Positions 1 through 7,322 of a stretch of DNA of 34,453 nt are shown here, one piece after another. The translations under genes and the position numbers were made by a program. Numbering within the stretch: the first letter of the stretch is position 1; every line of letters begins with the position of its first letter. The notes under the pieces are model-generated. The model worked only from the letters and a program-made list of their open reading frames with translations, searched no databases and was not told where the DNA came from. The stretch is from assembly GCA_902805805.1 (NCBI GenBank), contig CADCUE010000148.1:1-34453 (forward strand), written 5' to 3'. Origin of the DNA: an uncultured Frankineae bacterium (lineage in GTDB: Bacteria > Actinomycetota > Actinomycetes > Mycobacteriales > SCTD01).

Positions 1-510
1 GAACTGCTGCTCGCGGTGCACGGCCGTCCCGTCGTCCTCGAGCTCAAGAAGCCGCCGCCCGGCCTGGTCCCGGCCACCGCCCGGGCGCTCGTCTGCTGCC
101 TCGGCGCGCTGAGGGCTGCCGGACTGCCCCTCGCCGTCACGGTCTCGTCGTTCTCGCCGGCCCTCGTGCAGGCGGTGCGGGACGCCGCACCGGCCGGGCT
201 CGCCCTGCGCACCGCTCTGCTGGGCGACGTGGTCGACCGGCCCAGCCGCCTGCTGCGCGAGGTGCTGGACGCCGGTCACGACGAGGTCCACCCGAACCTC
301 GCGGCGCTGCTGGCTGAGCCGTCCGCGGTCGAGACGGCGCATGCGGTCGGCGTGACCGTGGTGCCGTGGACCGTCAACCGGGGGCGCGCGCTGCGTCGCC
401 TGGCGGCCCTCGGCGTCGACGCGGTCATCACGGACGTCCCGGTCAGCGCCCGGACGGCCCTGTCCGCGCAGCGGCTGCCGGTCGGCCGACCGGTCGACCC
501 GGTCGGGTGA
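1..510 (+). CDS. Glycerophosphodiester phosphodiesterase, C-terminal part (5' end outside window)
   Basis: The reading frame is open from base 1, so the gene begins upstream of the window and only about 169 C-terminal residues are visible. They show the second half of a GDPD TIM barrel: an early strand ending in LELK (the acidic residue typical of the metal/substrate site), a VTVSSF strand, and the family's closing pattern VPWTVN followed by a GVDAVITDVP strand. The family hydrolyses glycerophosphodiesters to glycerol-3-phosphate and an alcohol. The His-rich N-terminal catalytic motif is not in the window, so activity cannot be judged. It converges on mshD, with a hairpin between the two genes. 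Confidence 0.85.
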   Translation, partial: ELLLAVHGRPVVLELKKPPPGLVPATARALVCCLGALRAAGLPLAVTVSSFSPALVQAVRDAAPAGLALRTALLGDVVDRPSRLLREVLDAGHDEVHPNLAALLAEPSAVETAHAVGVTVVPWTVNRGRALRRLAALGVDAVITDVPVSARTALSAQRLPVGRPVDPVG

Positions 511-539
511 GGCGCCCCGTCACGTGCGCGGACGAGCTC

Positions 540-567
540 CCGGGCGCCGGTCCGGCGGTGCGCCCGG
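540..567. terminator. Hairpin between convergent GDPD and mshD genes
   Basis: An 8-bp inverted repeat (540-547 CCGGGCGC with 560-567 GCGCCCGG) with a 12-nt loop lies between the two convergent stop codons. There is no U-tract, which is common for actinobacterial terminators. It could serve both strands. Confidence 0.4.
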
Positions 568-573
568 CCGGCC

Positions 574-1578
574 TCACCGCTGGTCGCGCAGGTACATCAC
601 GTCGGTGGCGTGGCGGACGAAGCCCAGGCGGGTGTAGGTCTTGACCGCGGCGACGTTGCTCTCGTCGACGTACAGCAGCACGTCGCTCAGACCGCGCGAG
701 CGCAGGCTGTGCAGCCCCACCAGGGTCAGCGCCGGACCCAGCCCCCGGCCCTGCTCGGAGGGGTCCACCCCGACGACGTAGACCTCGCCGATCGGCGGGT
801 GGTCATGGTGCTCGTGGTCCTCGTGCTGGGCGCCCTGCTCGGGACCGTGCTCGTGCGGCTCGTCCGCGCCGTGCCCGCCGTGCACCTTCGTCCAGTGGAA
901 GCCCACCAGGCGGGCCCGGCCTTCCACGGACCGCTCGGCGAGGAAGAAGCCGTCGGGGTCGAACCACGGCTCCTGCTCGCGCAGCCGCACCTCGTCGACG
1001 TCCCAGCCGCCCTGGTCGGGGTGGTCCGCGAATGCCCGGTGGTTGATCTCCGTCCAGGCCTGCTCGTCCTCGCCCGGGCGGAACGTCCGCAGCGCCACGC
1101 CGTCCGGCAGCACCGGCTCCGGCAGGGGGGTCGACAGGGGCCGGCGCATCTGCAGCAGCACGCGGCTGCGGCCGAAGCCGAGGGCGGCGGCGAGCGCGGC
1201 CGCCGCCGGGCTGTCGCCGTGCGCCCACAGCCTCAGCCGGCCGTCGGGTGTGTGCTGCAGCAGCGCCTCCACGAGCGCCCGCCCCAGGCCCTGCCCCCGT
1301 GCGGAGGGGGCGACGACGAGCTCGGCGCTCGAGCCCTCGACGGCGTCGGTGACGTCGAGGTGGGCGTACGCCAGCACCTCCTCGCCGTCGCGCACCAGCA
1401 GGTTGCGGACCTCGGCGTCCCCGCCGCGCGGCAGGTGCAGCAGCACGTGCTCCGACAGCGGCGCCGTGCCGTCCGCCGCCGTCGCCCGCTCGACGAGGGC
1501 GTGGACCGCGGCGACGTCCGCCGGGGCCAGCCGCCCCTGCAGCTCGGGGACCGGAGCGGGTCGGGTCAGGTCGGGCAC
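574..1578 (-). CDS. mshD: Mycothiol synthase (MshD), double-GNAT acetyltransferase
   Basis: MshD transfers acetyl from acetyl-CoA to Cys-GlcN-Ins, the last step of mycothiol synthesis. The 334-residue protein has two GNAT domains. Each carries the acetyl-CoA pyrophosphate loop: ARGQGLGRA in the N-terminal half and EQGRGLGPA in the C-terminal half, the latter after the hallmark strand GEVYVVGVDP. The GTG start at 1578 lies 9 nt after the lipoprotein stop, so the gene is the last member of the STAS-regulator-kinase-lipoprotein operon. Unusual: residues 233-260 (bases 799-882), just before GEVYVVGVDP, form an insertion with nine His and many Asp/Glu in 28 residues. From memory, ordinary MshD proteins (about 300-315 residues) have only a short linker there. 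Confidence 0.95.
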   Translation of the reverse strand: MPDLTRPAPVPELQGRLAPADVAAVHALVERATAADGTAPLSEHVLLHLPRGGDAEVRNLLVRDGEEVLAYAHLDVTDAVEGSSAELVVAPSARGQGLGRALVEALLQHTPDGRLRLWAHGDSPAAAALAAALGFGRSRVLLQMRRPLSTPLPEPVLPDGVALRTFRPGEDEQAWTEINHRAFADHPDQGGWDVDEVRLREQEPWFDPDGFFLAERSVEGRARLVGFHWTKVHGGHGADEPHEHGPEQGAQHEDHEHHDHPPIGEVYVVGVDPSEQGRGLGPALTLVGLHSLRSRGLSDVLLYVDESNVAAVKTYTRLGFVRHATDVMYLRDQR

Positions 1579-1587
1579 GACGTGACG

Positions 1588-2208
1588 CTACGCCGACGGG
1601 GACGGCGACGGCGCAGCGGCAGCCGGTGCGGCGAGCAGGGCCGCGTAGTCGTCGCGGGACACCGGCGCGGCGGTGAGCGAGCCGTCCCCGCGCGGGACCC
1701 GCAGGTCGGTGCTGCCCAGGCGGAAGCGCACGCCCGACACGCGGGACGGGGTGAGCGTGGCGACGATCTGCGCGTACGCCGCCTGCTGCAGGCGCAGGAC
1801 CTCCGACTCGGGACCGCCGAGCGTGATGACGGCGGTCTCGTCGTTGACCGTCACGTCCTCCACGGTCACCGTCGACGGGATCTCGGTGACGAGCCCGCCC
1901 ATGCTCTCCTCCGGCGCCGGACCGCCGAACAGCAGCTCGAGCAGGTCAGCGGTCGAGGTGAAGCCCTCCACCGGTCGGGCGACGAGGACCACCGAGCCGT
2001 CGCGGACGAAGTGCAGCGGCGCGCGCAGGGCTCCCTCGGGATCGGCGATCGGCGACGTGCGGGGGGAGGCGTACGGCGCCTCGCCCGGCTGCAGGGCCCG
2101 CGGCTGCTGGTCGCTCGGCACGCCGCAGCCGCCCAGCAGTCCCGCGGTGAGCGCCCCGGCGAGGGTCCAGGTCGGCACGCGCCACGGCCGCCGCCCGGTG
2201 CCGGTCAT
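1588..2208 (-). CDS. GerMN-domain lipoprotein downstream of a two-component system
   Basis: A 206-residue predicted lipoprotein. A basic N-terminus (RRPWR) is followed by a hydrophobic stretch ending in LLGGC, giving a likely lipidated Cys28. The mature part contains a GerMN-like fold (segment VYFVRDGSVV-like, then TSTADLLELLFGGP and a C-terminal LTPSRVSGVRFRL strand). GerMN domains occur in envelope proteins such as LpqB, which works with the MtrAB two-component system. The ATG overlaps the kinase TGA by 4 nt (ATGA), so the lipoprotein is translationally coupled to its kinase and probably modulates its sensor domain; that role is inference. The C-terminus is a short Ala/Pro/Ser tail. Confidence 0.75.
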   Translation of the reverse strand: MTGTGRRPWRVPTWTLAGALTAGLLGGCGVPSDQQPRALQPGEAPYASPRTSPIADPEGALRAPLHFVRDGSVVLVARPVEGFTSTADLLELLFGGPAPEESMGGLVTEIPSTVTVEDVTVNDETAVITLGGPESEVLRLQQAAYAQIVATLTPSRVSGVRFRLGSTDLRVPRGDGSLTAAPVSRDDYAALLAAPAAAAPSPSPSA

Positions 2209-3569
2209 GCCGGCACCGCCGCCGGCCGGCCGGGCAGGACCACCCGGAAGCGGGCCCCGCCCCCCGGCCGGTCGAGCACCTCGACCGTCCCGCGGTGCGC
2301 CTGCACGTGCTGCGCCACCAGCGCCAGACCGAGGCCGGTGCCCTCGCTGCCGCCCCGGGCGCTGGCCGCCCGGCCGCGGGCGAAGCGGTCGAACACCAGC
2401 TCGCGCTCGTCGGCGGGCACGCCCGGTCCCTCGTCGTCCACCTCCAGCACCAGCCCGTCGTCCTGGACGCGCACGGCCACGCGGACCGCGCCACCGCCGT
2501 GGTTGGCCGCGTTGTCGAGCAGGTTGACCAGCAGCTGCTCGTAGCGGCGCGGGTCGACCTCCAGCAGCGCCGACGGAGCGGAGGACTCCACGACGTCCGG
2601 CGGCAGTCCGCGCGAGCCGACGACCGCCCGGGTCAGCGCCAGGACGTCGGTCGGGCGCCGCTCGGCGGGCCGGTCGGTCTTGGCGAGCTCGAGCAGGTCG
2701 GTGACGAGCTGCTCGAAGCGCGCCACCTCAGCGGTGATGAGATCGACGGCCGAGCCGGTGCGGCCGTCCAGGTCCTGGCGACGGCGCGCCAGCACCGACG
2801 TCGCCGCGGACAGCGTCTGCAGCGGCGAGCGCAGCTCGTGGCTGACGTCGGCGGCGAACCGGCGGTCGCCCTCGGACCGGGCCGACACCTCGTCGACCAT
2901 CGCGTTGAAGGCGAGGGCGAGCTTGTCGAGGTCCGGGTCGCGGTCGCGGGCCACCCGGGCGCTCAGGTCGCCCGAGGCGATGGCGCCGGCCGCCTGGGCC
3001 ACCTCTCCGAGCGGGCGCAGCACCAGGCGGCTCGCCCAGGAACCCACCGCCGCCCCCGCGAGCGTCGTGGCGAGGGCGACCAGGCCGAGCACGGTCGCCA
3101 GCACGGCGAGCGTCCGCCGCAGCTCGGCGAGGGAGGTCACCTCGTAGTAGCTGGCCCCGTCCTGCAGGGGCACCCCGACGACCAGGACGGGGTCGTCGCG
3201 CACCTCCACCCGCTGGACGGCCGGGGTCCCGCTCTCCACCAGCTGCCGCAGCTCGCGGCTGACGGCGGGGGTGAAGCCGGCGTCGGCCGTGCGGGAGAAC
3301 CACGCGCCGTCGGTGCGCACCAGGGGCCGTCGGGTCTCACCGGTCTCGAGGTTGCGCAGGACCAGGGCGATGTCGGGCTCGTCGGCCGACAGCCCCTGCC
3401 GCACGAGGGAGCCGTCCAGCGTGGCGGCCCGCACCGCCGCGCGCTCGCGCTCGTCGAGCAGCGACGTGCGGACGAGCTGGTAGGTCGTGCCCGCGATGGC
3501 CGCCGAGACGGCCAGCGCTCCGAGCGCGAACACCGCCGTGACGCGCGTGCGGAGCCCCACCGTCCTCAC
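2205..3569 (-). CDS. Sensor histidine kinase, HAMP-HisKA-HATPase (CseC/MtrB-like class)
   Basis: A 454-residue membrane kinase. An N-terminal membrane helix (about residues 10-28) is followed by an extracytoplasmic sensor of about 120 residues, a second helix (about 155-180), HAMP, and a HisKA dimerisation helix with the phospho-acceptor H244 in VSHELRSP. The HATPase part has the N-box (LLDNAANH), G1 (DEGPGVP), F-box (FDRFARG) and G2 (GTGLGLAL). It autophosphorylates in response to an unknown envelope signal and phosphorylates the regulator encoded just upstream. The GTG start at 3569 shares GTGA with the regulator stop, and its own stop shares ATGA with the lipoprotein start. The closest analogy I recognise is CseBC of Streptomyces envelope stress; orthology is not proven. 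Confidence 0.85.
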   Translation of the reverse strand: MRTVGLRTRVTAVFALGALAVSAAIAGTTYQLVRTSLLDERERAAVRAATLDGSLVRQGLSADEPDIALVLRNLETGETRRPLVRTDGAWFSRTADAGFTPAVSRELRQLVESGTPAVQRVEVRDDPVLVVGVPLQDGASYYEVTSLAELRRTLAVLATVLGLVALATTLAGAAVGSWASRLVLRPLGEVAQAAGAIASGDLSARVARDRDPDLDKLALAFNAMVDEVSARSEGDRRFAADVSHELRSPLQTLSAATSVLARRRQDLDGRTGSAVDLITAEVARFEQLVTDLLELAKTDRPAERRPTDVLALTRAVVGSRGLPPDVVESSAPSALLEVDPRRYEQLLVNLLDNAANHGGGAVRVAVRVQDDGLVLEVDDEGPGVPADERELVFDRFARGRAASARGGSEGTGLGLALVAQHVQAHRGTVEVLDRPGGGARFRVVLPGRPAAVPA

Positions 3570-4246
3570 GGGGCGAGCTTGTACCCGAGTCCGCGCACGG
3601 TGACGAGGTGCTGCGGGTTGGCCGGATCGCGCTCGACCTTGCGGCGCAGCCGTCCGACGTGGACGTCGACGAGCCGCTCGTCGCCGTAGACGTCGTAGCC
3701 CCACACCCGGTCCAGCAGCTGCTGTCGCGACAGCACCCGGCCGCTCTGGTCCGCCAGCTCGCAGAGCAGGCGGAACTCGGTGCGGGTCAGGTGCACCTGC
3801 TCGTCGCCGAGCAGCACCTCGCCGGCTTCCGGGCGCAGCTCGATCTCCCCGAAGCGCCGGGCCTTGGGCTCATCGGCGCCGCTGCCGCTGGCCCGTCGCC
3901 GCAGCGCCCGCAGGCGGGCCGACAGCTCCTTGACGGCGACCGGCTTGACGACGTAGTCGTCCGCGCCGGCCTCGAGCGCGGCCACGACGTCGTGGGTGTC
4001 GTCCCGGGCGCTCACGACGACGATCGGCACGTCCCCGAGGCGGCGCAGGGCGCGGATGCAGTCGAAGCCGTCCATGCCCGGCAGCATCAGGTCCACGAGG
4101 ACGACGTCGGCCGGGGTGGCCCGCTGCTCGGCCAGGCCCTCCTCGGCGGTCGGGACGTCCTTGACGACGTAGCCCTCGTCCTCGAGGGCCAGCTTGAGGG
4201 ACAGGCGGATCCGGTCGTCGTCCTCGACGATCAGGAGGCGTGGCAT
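3566..4246 (-). CDS. OmpR/PhoB-family response regulator (CseB-like)
   Basis: A 226-residue regulator. The receiver domain (1-120) has the acidic pocket EDDD at 8-11, phospho-acceptor D52 in VVLVDLMLPG, and the conserved Lys in the YVVKPV loop. The C-terminal winged helix (about 130-226) has the RTEFRLL and VWGYDVYG segments and ends in VRGLGYKL. It would bind DNA as a phosphorylated dimer. The ATG at 4246 lies 16 nt inside the 3' end of the upstream STAS gene, and its stop overlaps the kinase start, so the three proteins are made in concert. Likely targets include its own operon, which ends with mshD. Confidence 0.9.
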   Translation of the reverse strand: MPRLLIVEDDDRIRLSLKLALEDEGYVVKDVPTAEEGLAEQRATPADVVLVDLMLPGMDGFDCIRALRRLGDVPIVVVSARDDTHDVVAALEAGADDYVVKPVAVKELSARLRALRRRASGSGADEPKARRFGEIELRPEAGEVLLGDEQVHLTRTEFRLLCELADQSGRVLSRQQLLDRVWGYDVYGDERLVDVHVGRLRRKVERDPANPQHLVTVRGLGYKLAP

Positions 4247-4605
4247 GCGGTCATGGTGTCAGCCTGCGCGTCCTGCGGGGGAGAGGTCGGCGTCTGCCCG
4301 GGCCGGTCGAGCTGCTCGGGGACGCCGGCGGACGCCGCCAGCCGGCGGCCCGCAGCGCTGCCTGCGACCACGTCGACGCCGCCGGGCAGCCAGCGCGCCA
4401 GGCGGGTGCAGCCGACCACCGCGAAGGCGGCCGCTTCGTCCCAGGACGTGAGCTGGCCGAGGTCGACCACCAAGCGGGAGCAGCCGCAGCGCACCACGTC
4501 GGCCGCGGCGTGCAGCACCTCGCGGGCGGCGGCGTCGTCGAGGTGGCCGGCGAGCCGCAGCCGGGCGGCACCGGAGTCCGGGGCGTCGAGCGTCAGGGTG
4601 AACAC
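4231..4605 (-). CDS. STAS-domain protein heading a two-component operon; phosphosite serine absent
   Basis: A 124-residue protein from a GTG at 4605. The first 95 residues follow the STAS fold of anti-sigma-factor antagonists: RLRLAGHLDD, then the strand SRLVVDLGQLTSWDEAAAF. In SpoIIAA-like proteins the helix cap after this strand reads D-S-S-G-L with a phosphorylatable Ser; here residues 56-61 are D-E-A-A-A-F, so no target is present. A polar tail of about 25 residues follows and its coding region overlaps the response-regulator start by 16 nt. It may be a phosphorylation-insensitive antagonist of an anti-sigma factor or an adaptor for the kinase; the partner is unknown. A second STAS gene lies divergently at 4780. 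Confidence 0.75.
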   Translation of the reverse strand: MFTLTLDAPDSGAARLRLAGHLDDAAAREVLHAAADVVRCGCSRLVVDLGQLTSWDEAAAFAVVGCTRLARWLPGGVDVVAGSAAGRRLAASAGVPEQLDRPGQTPTSPPQDAQADTMTACHAS

Positions 4606-4779
4606 GCGACGAGCGTCGCCGCCGGGTGCGACGGACCAGGCGCCGTCGGATGACGGTCAGGTGACACGCCGCCGGGCGGCACCGGGCGCCGTCCCGTCCG
4701 TCACGCGACCGTCATGCGACGTCCCGACGACCGCCACGTGCGACGGGGAGGGTGGCGCCACCCAGACCAGGAGCCCGCG
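4606..4779. promoter_or_regulatory. Divergent promoter region of the two STAS genes with a 14-bp perfect palindrome
   Basis: The 174-bp spacer drives both STAS genes. It holds GGGTGGCGCCACCC, a perfect 14-bp palindrome at 4750-4763, 16 nt before the 4780 start codon. It could be an operator or a leader hairpin. No confident -35/-10 pair was recognised. Confidence 0.45.
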
Positions 4780-5106
4780 ATGACCCTGCTGACCGACGCC
4801 CCTCTGCCGTCCGCCGTCCCGCAGACCGTCGAGACCGTCGTGGTCCCCGTGTGCGGGGCCCTCGACGCGACGAGCGCCGCGCGCGTCCGCGAGCTGCTCG
4901 AGGACGCGCTGCGGACCCGGCCGGCCCGCGTGGTGGTGGACCTGTCCGCGTGCCCGTTCGTCGACGCCGGCGCGCTCGCGATGCTGCTGGAGGTCCACCG
5001 CCGGCTGTTCCGGTCAGGCGGGGTCCTCACCCTGCGCGGGAGCTCCCCGCGGGTGCTGCGCCTGCTGTCGCTGACCGGCCTGCGCCGCGTCTTCGACCTG
5101 GACTGA
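4780..5106 (+). CDS. STAS-domain protein (anti-sigma-factor antagonist family), phosphosite serine absent
   Basis: A 108-residue single-domain STAS protein, the usual length for an RsbV/SpoIIAA-type antagonist. It has the typical VPVCGALDATSAARVREL opening and the strand RVVVDLSACPFVDAGALAML. The position of the phosphorylated serine (D-S-S-G-L in SpoIIAA) reads D62-A-G-A-L66, so the switch residue is missing and the protein may be always active or bind a different partner. The ATG is preceded by AGGAGC at a suitable distance. The gene stands alone, divergent from the STAS-led two-component operon and convergent with glnR. An RsbW-like kinase gene lies at 16451-16936 in this window, but a direct pairing is speculation. 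Confidence 0.8.
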   Translation: MTLLTDAPLPSAVPQTVETVVVPVCGALDATSAARVRELLEDALRTRPARVVVDLSACPFVDAGALAMLLEVHRRLFRSGGVLTLRGSSPRVLRLLSLTGLRRVFDLD

Positions 5107-5124
5107 CCTCCGGCGACCGCCGGC

Positions 5125-5847
5125 TCAGCCCTGGACGGGCAGCAGGACGGGCTCGTCCGCGGGCAGGGCGGCGATCGGCGGGGTGACGAACTTGTAGCCG
5201 ACGTGCCGCACCGTGCCGATGAGCTGCTCGTGCTCCGCGCCGAGCTTGGCCCGCAGGCGCCGCACGTGCACGTCGACCGTCCGGGTGCCGCCGAAGTAGT
5301 CGTAGCCCCAGACCTCCTGCAGCAGCTGCGCCCGGGTGAAGACGCGCCCCGGGTGCTGCGCGAGGTGCTTGAGCAGCTCGAACTCCTTGAAGGTGAGGTC
5401 GAGGACCCGTCCGCGCAGACGGCAGGTGTAGGTCCCCTCGTCGATCGTCAGCTCGCCGGCCCGCACGACGCCGGGGTCGGAGGCCGGGGCGCTGTCCTGC
5501 TTGCGGCCGAGGGCCAGGCGCAGGCGCGCCTCGACCTCCGCCGGACCGCAGGTGTCGAGCAGGACGTCGTCGACACCCCACTCCGCCGTCAGCGCTGCCA
5601 GCCCGCCCTCGGTCAGCACCACGAACAGCGGCGCCGCCACGCCGGTCGTGCGCAGCAGGCGGCAGACCGACCGGGCGCCTGCGAGGTCGCGGCGCGCGTC
5701 GACGAGCACGGCCTCGTGCTGCGGTGCGGACAGCAGGGCGGTCACCTCGAGCGGTGCGACCCGCACCGTGTGGCCGAGCAGCGACAGCGCCGGCAGGACC
5801 TCCGCCGAGGGGGTCATCGCGTTGGTGAGCAGCAGCAGGGTCGCCAT
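5125..5847 (-). CDS. glnR: GlnR, global nitrogen regulator (orphan OmpR-type)
   Basis: GlnR activates or represses nitrogen genes (glutamine synthetase, ammonium and nitrate uptake) in actinobacteria. The 240-residue protein matches the family from the first residue: [20 protein letters not shown] at 4-23, the VLVDARRDL segment with D50, then TEGGLAAL and the diagnostic [20 protein letters not shown]. The C-terminal winged helix carries [12 protein letters not shown] and the [20 protein letters not shown] stretch. As in other GlnR proteins no cognate kinase is adjacent and the receiver lacks the usual acidic pair at its N-terminus. The ATG at 5847 is preceded by GAGGAG. It has a leader of about 77 nt if the TATCCT box on the minus strand (5925-5930) is its -10. 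Confidence 0.95.
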   Translation of the reverse strand: MATLLLLTNAMTPSAEVLPALSLLGHTVRVAPLEVTALLSAPQHEAVLVDARRDLAGARSVCRLLRTTGVAAPLFVVLTEGGLAALTAEWGVDDVLLDTCGPAEVEARLRLALGRKQDSAPASDPGVVRAGELTIDEGTYTCRLRGRVLDLTFKEFELLKHLAQHPGRVFTRAQLLQEVWGYDYFGGTRTVDVHVRRLRAKLGAEHEQLIGTVRHVGYKFVTPPIAALPADEPVLLPVQG

Positions 5848-5983
5848 CGGGCGCCTCCTCGTGGGGTCCGGGACGCGCCCGGGCCGACTGGGAGAGGCGC
5901 CGTTGCCTCGTGGACCTTGCGCGGAGGATAGCCCAGTGCAACGGGCCGCCGCCGCACACGCCCCGCAGTGGGAGGATCTGGGG
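5848..5983. promoter_or_regulatory. Divergent promoter region glnR / moaD-like
   Basis: The 136-bp spacer contains a TATCCT -10-like box on the minus strand (plus-strand AGGATA 5925-5930) suited to glnR. On the plus strand GGGAGG lies about 10 nt before the moaD-like GTG. I saw no convincing GTnAC-n6-GAAAC GlnR box. Confidence 0.4.
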
Positions 5984-6232
5984 GTGACCACACTGCGCTA
6001 CTGGGCCGCGGCGCGCGCCGCCGCCGGGGTCGCCGAGGAGCAGACGTCGGCGTCGACCCTCGCGGAGGCGCTGCTGCTGGCCCGATCGGTCCGCGACGAC
6101 CGCTTCGGGCAGGTGCTGGGCGTCTGCTCGTTCGTCGTCGACGGCGACCCCGTCGGCGCCCGTGACCACGCCGAGGTGCGGCTCGTCGACGCAGGCCTGG
6201 TCGACGTCCTCCCGCCCTTCGCCGGAGGGTGA
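5984..6232 (+). CDS. MoaD/ThiS-family ubiquitin-like sulfur carrier
   Basis: An 82-residue protein with the beta-grasp sulfur-carrier pattern: [14 protein letters not shown] at the start, a middle helix, VDGDPV, and the C-terminal DVLPPFAGG. The terminal Gly-Gly is the residue pair that is adenylated and then thiocarboxylated by a MoeB/ThiF-type enzyme. The length equals that of MoaD. It could serve molybdopterin, thiamine or another sulfur-transfer route, and no other gene of these pathways is in the window. From memory this gene neighbours glnR in several actinobacteria. The GTG at 5984 has an upstream GGGAGG. Confidence 0.8.
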   Translation: MTTLRYWAAARAAAGVAEEQTSASTLAEALLLARSVRDDRFGQVLGVCSFVVDGDPVGARDHAEVRLVDAGLVDVLPPFAGG

Positions 6233-6263
6233 TCCGCCGGGCTGCTCTGGCACGATCGTGCCC

Positions 6264-7322
6264 GTGACGGACGACGGGACGGAGCCCTCCACGGACGGGG
6301 GCGCGGCCGACCGCTCGAGCCCCGCCGTGGACGTCCACGCCCGCGACTGGGCCCGTACGCGCACCTCGGACGCCACCGCCCCGCCCCCGCCGGCCGAAGC
6401 GGCGGCGGTGGAGGCTGTCGCCGCGGCAGCGGTCGCAGAGGTGCGCTCCGCCGAGCCGGACGTGCCGCCCTCGTCCTACGACGCCTCGCCCAAGGCAGCG
6501 GTCCGCGTCCCGGGCGCCCCGCGGCGAGCACCGCTGGTCGTGCAGGGCCTGCTCCCAGCGCTGGCGGCCGCCCTGCTGGCCGCAGCGGCCGTCGGCGGCG
6601 AGTGGCCGCTGACCGCCGCCGTGGTGGCCCTGCAGGTGGCGCTGGTCCTGGCCGTCCTCGCCGTGCTCGGCGCCCCGGCCGCGCGGGGGGCGGCCGTCGT
6701 GGCCGTCGCCGCTGCCCTCGCCGCCGACGTCGTCGTGGTGCTCGACGACGGCGCGGTCGACCGGCTGTCCGGCGTCGTCGGGCTCGCGCTGGTCGTCTCC
6801 CTGCTGCACCAGCTGGTCCGCTCGGGTCGCAGCCGGGTGACCGAGTCGCTGGCCGACACGCTGCTGGCCGTCGTCGTGTCGGTGGCGGCCGCCTGCCTGC
6901 TCGCGGTGCGGCACACGGACGGGGGGGACGCGCTGCTGCTCGCGGCGCTGGCCACCGCGGCGGGGACGCTGCTCGCCGGCCGACTCACCGACCGGCTGCT
7001 GCTGCGCCCCGTGCTCGCCGTGGGCGCGACGCGCGGCTGGCCCGGCCTGCTGGTCGGCCTGCTCGCCGGCCTCGCCGCGGCCGTGCTGGTGGCCGACCTG
7101 ACGGCCGGAGAGCTCTCGCCGTCCGCCGCCGCGCTGCTCGGCCTGGTCGTCGCCGTCGCCGCCGTGACGGCGGACCTGGCCGTCGATCTCGGCGCCGCCG
7201 AGCTGCGGCCCGGCCGGCGTGACGCGCGCCGCGCCGCCGCCCTGCAGCCCACCGCGGCGCTGCTGCCACTGGCCGTGCTCGGACCGCTGGTGCTGCTCGC
7301 CGGACGGCTGGTGCTGAGCTGA
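6264..7322 (+). CDS. Polytopic membrane protein of unknown function
   Basis: With a GTG at 6264, predicted 352 residues. A hydrophilic Ala/Pro/acid-rich cytoplasmic N-terminus of about 85 residues is followed by roughly 8-9 hydrophobic segments of Ala/Leu/Val (for example PALAAALLAAAAVGG, VALVLAVLAVLGAPAA, LLVGLLAGLAAAVLVADL, LLPLAVLGPLVLLAGRLVL). No catalytic motif is recognisable; the layout loosely resembles CdsA-like or transport-associated membrane proteins, but I would not assign it. A CACGAT box 7 nt before the GTG suggests a leaderless transcript; a GTG at 6258 is the alternative. Its TGA overlaps the probable CTG start of the LmeA-like gene, so the two are probably co-translated. Confidence 0.7.
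   Translation: MTDDGTEPSTDGGAADRSSPAVDVHARDWARTRTSDATAPPPPAEAAAVEAVAAAAVAEVRSAEPDVPPSSYDASPKAAVRVPGAPRRAPLVVQGLLPALAAALLAAAAVGGEWPLTAAVVALQVALVLAVLAVLGAPAARGAAVVAVAAALAADVVVVLDDGAVDRLSGVVGLALVVSLLHQLVRSGRSRVTESLADTLLAVVVSVAAACLLAVRHTDGGDALLLAALATAAGTLLAGRLTDRLLLRPVLAVGATRGWPGLLVGLLAGLAAAVLVADLTAGELSPSAAALLGLVVAVAAVTADLAVDLGAAELRPGRRDARRAAALQPTAALLPLAVLGPLVLLAGRLVLS

Noticed and set aside
610..2544. 644-residue frame on the plus strand opposite mshD and the lipoprotein gene
   Set aside because: It is antisense to recognised genes; its sequence is low-complexity and has no domain. Long open antisense frames are expected at this GC content.
4591..4600. GGTGAAC at the start of the STAS gene as a PHO box
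   Set aside because: Only one copy is present, without 11-bp repeats, and it is simply the first codons (GTG TTC ACC) of the gene.
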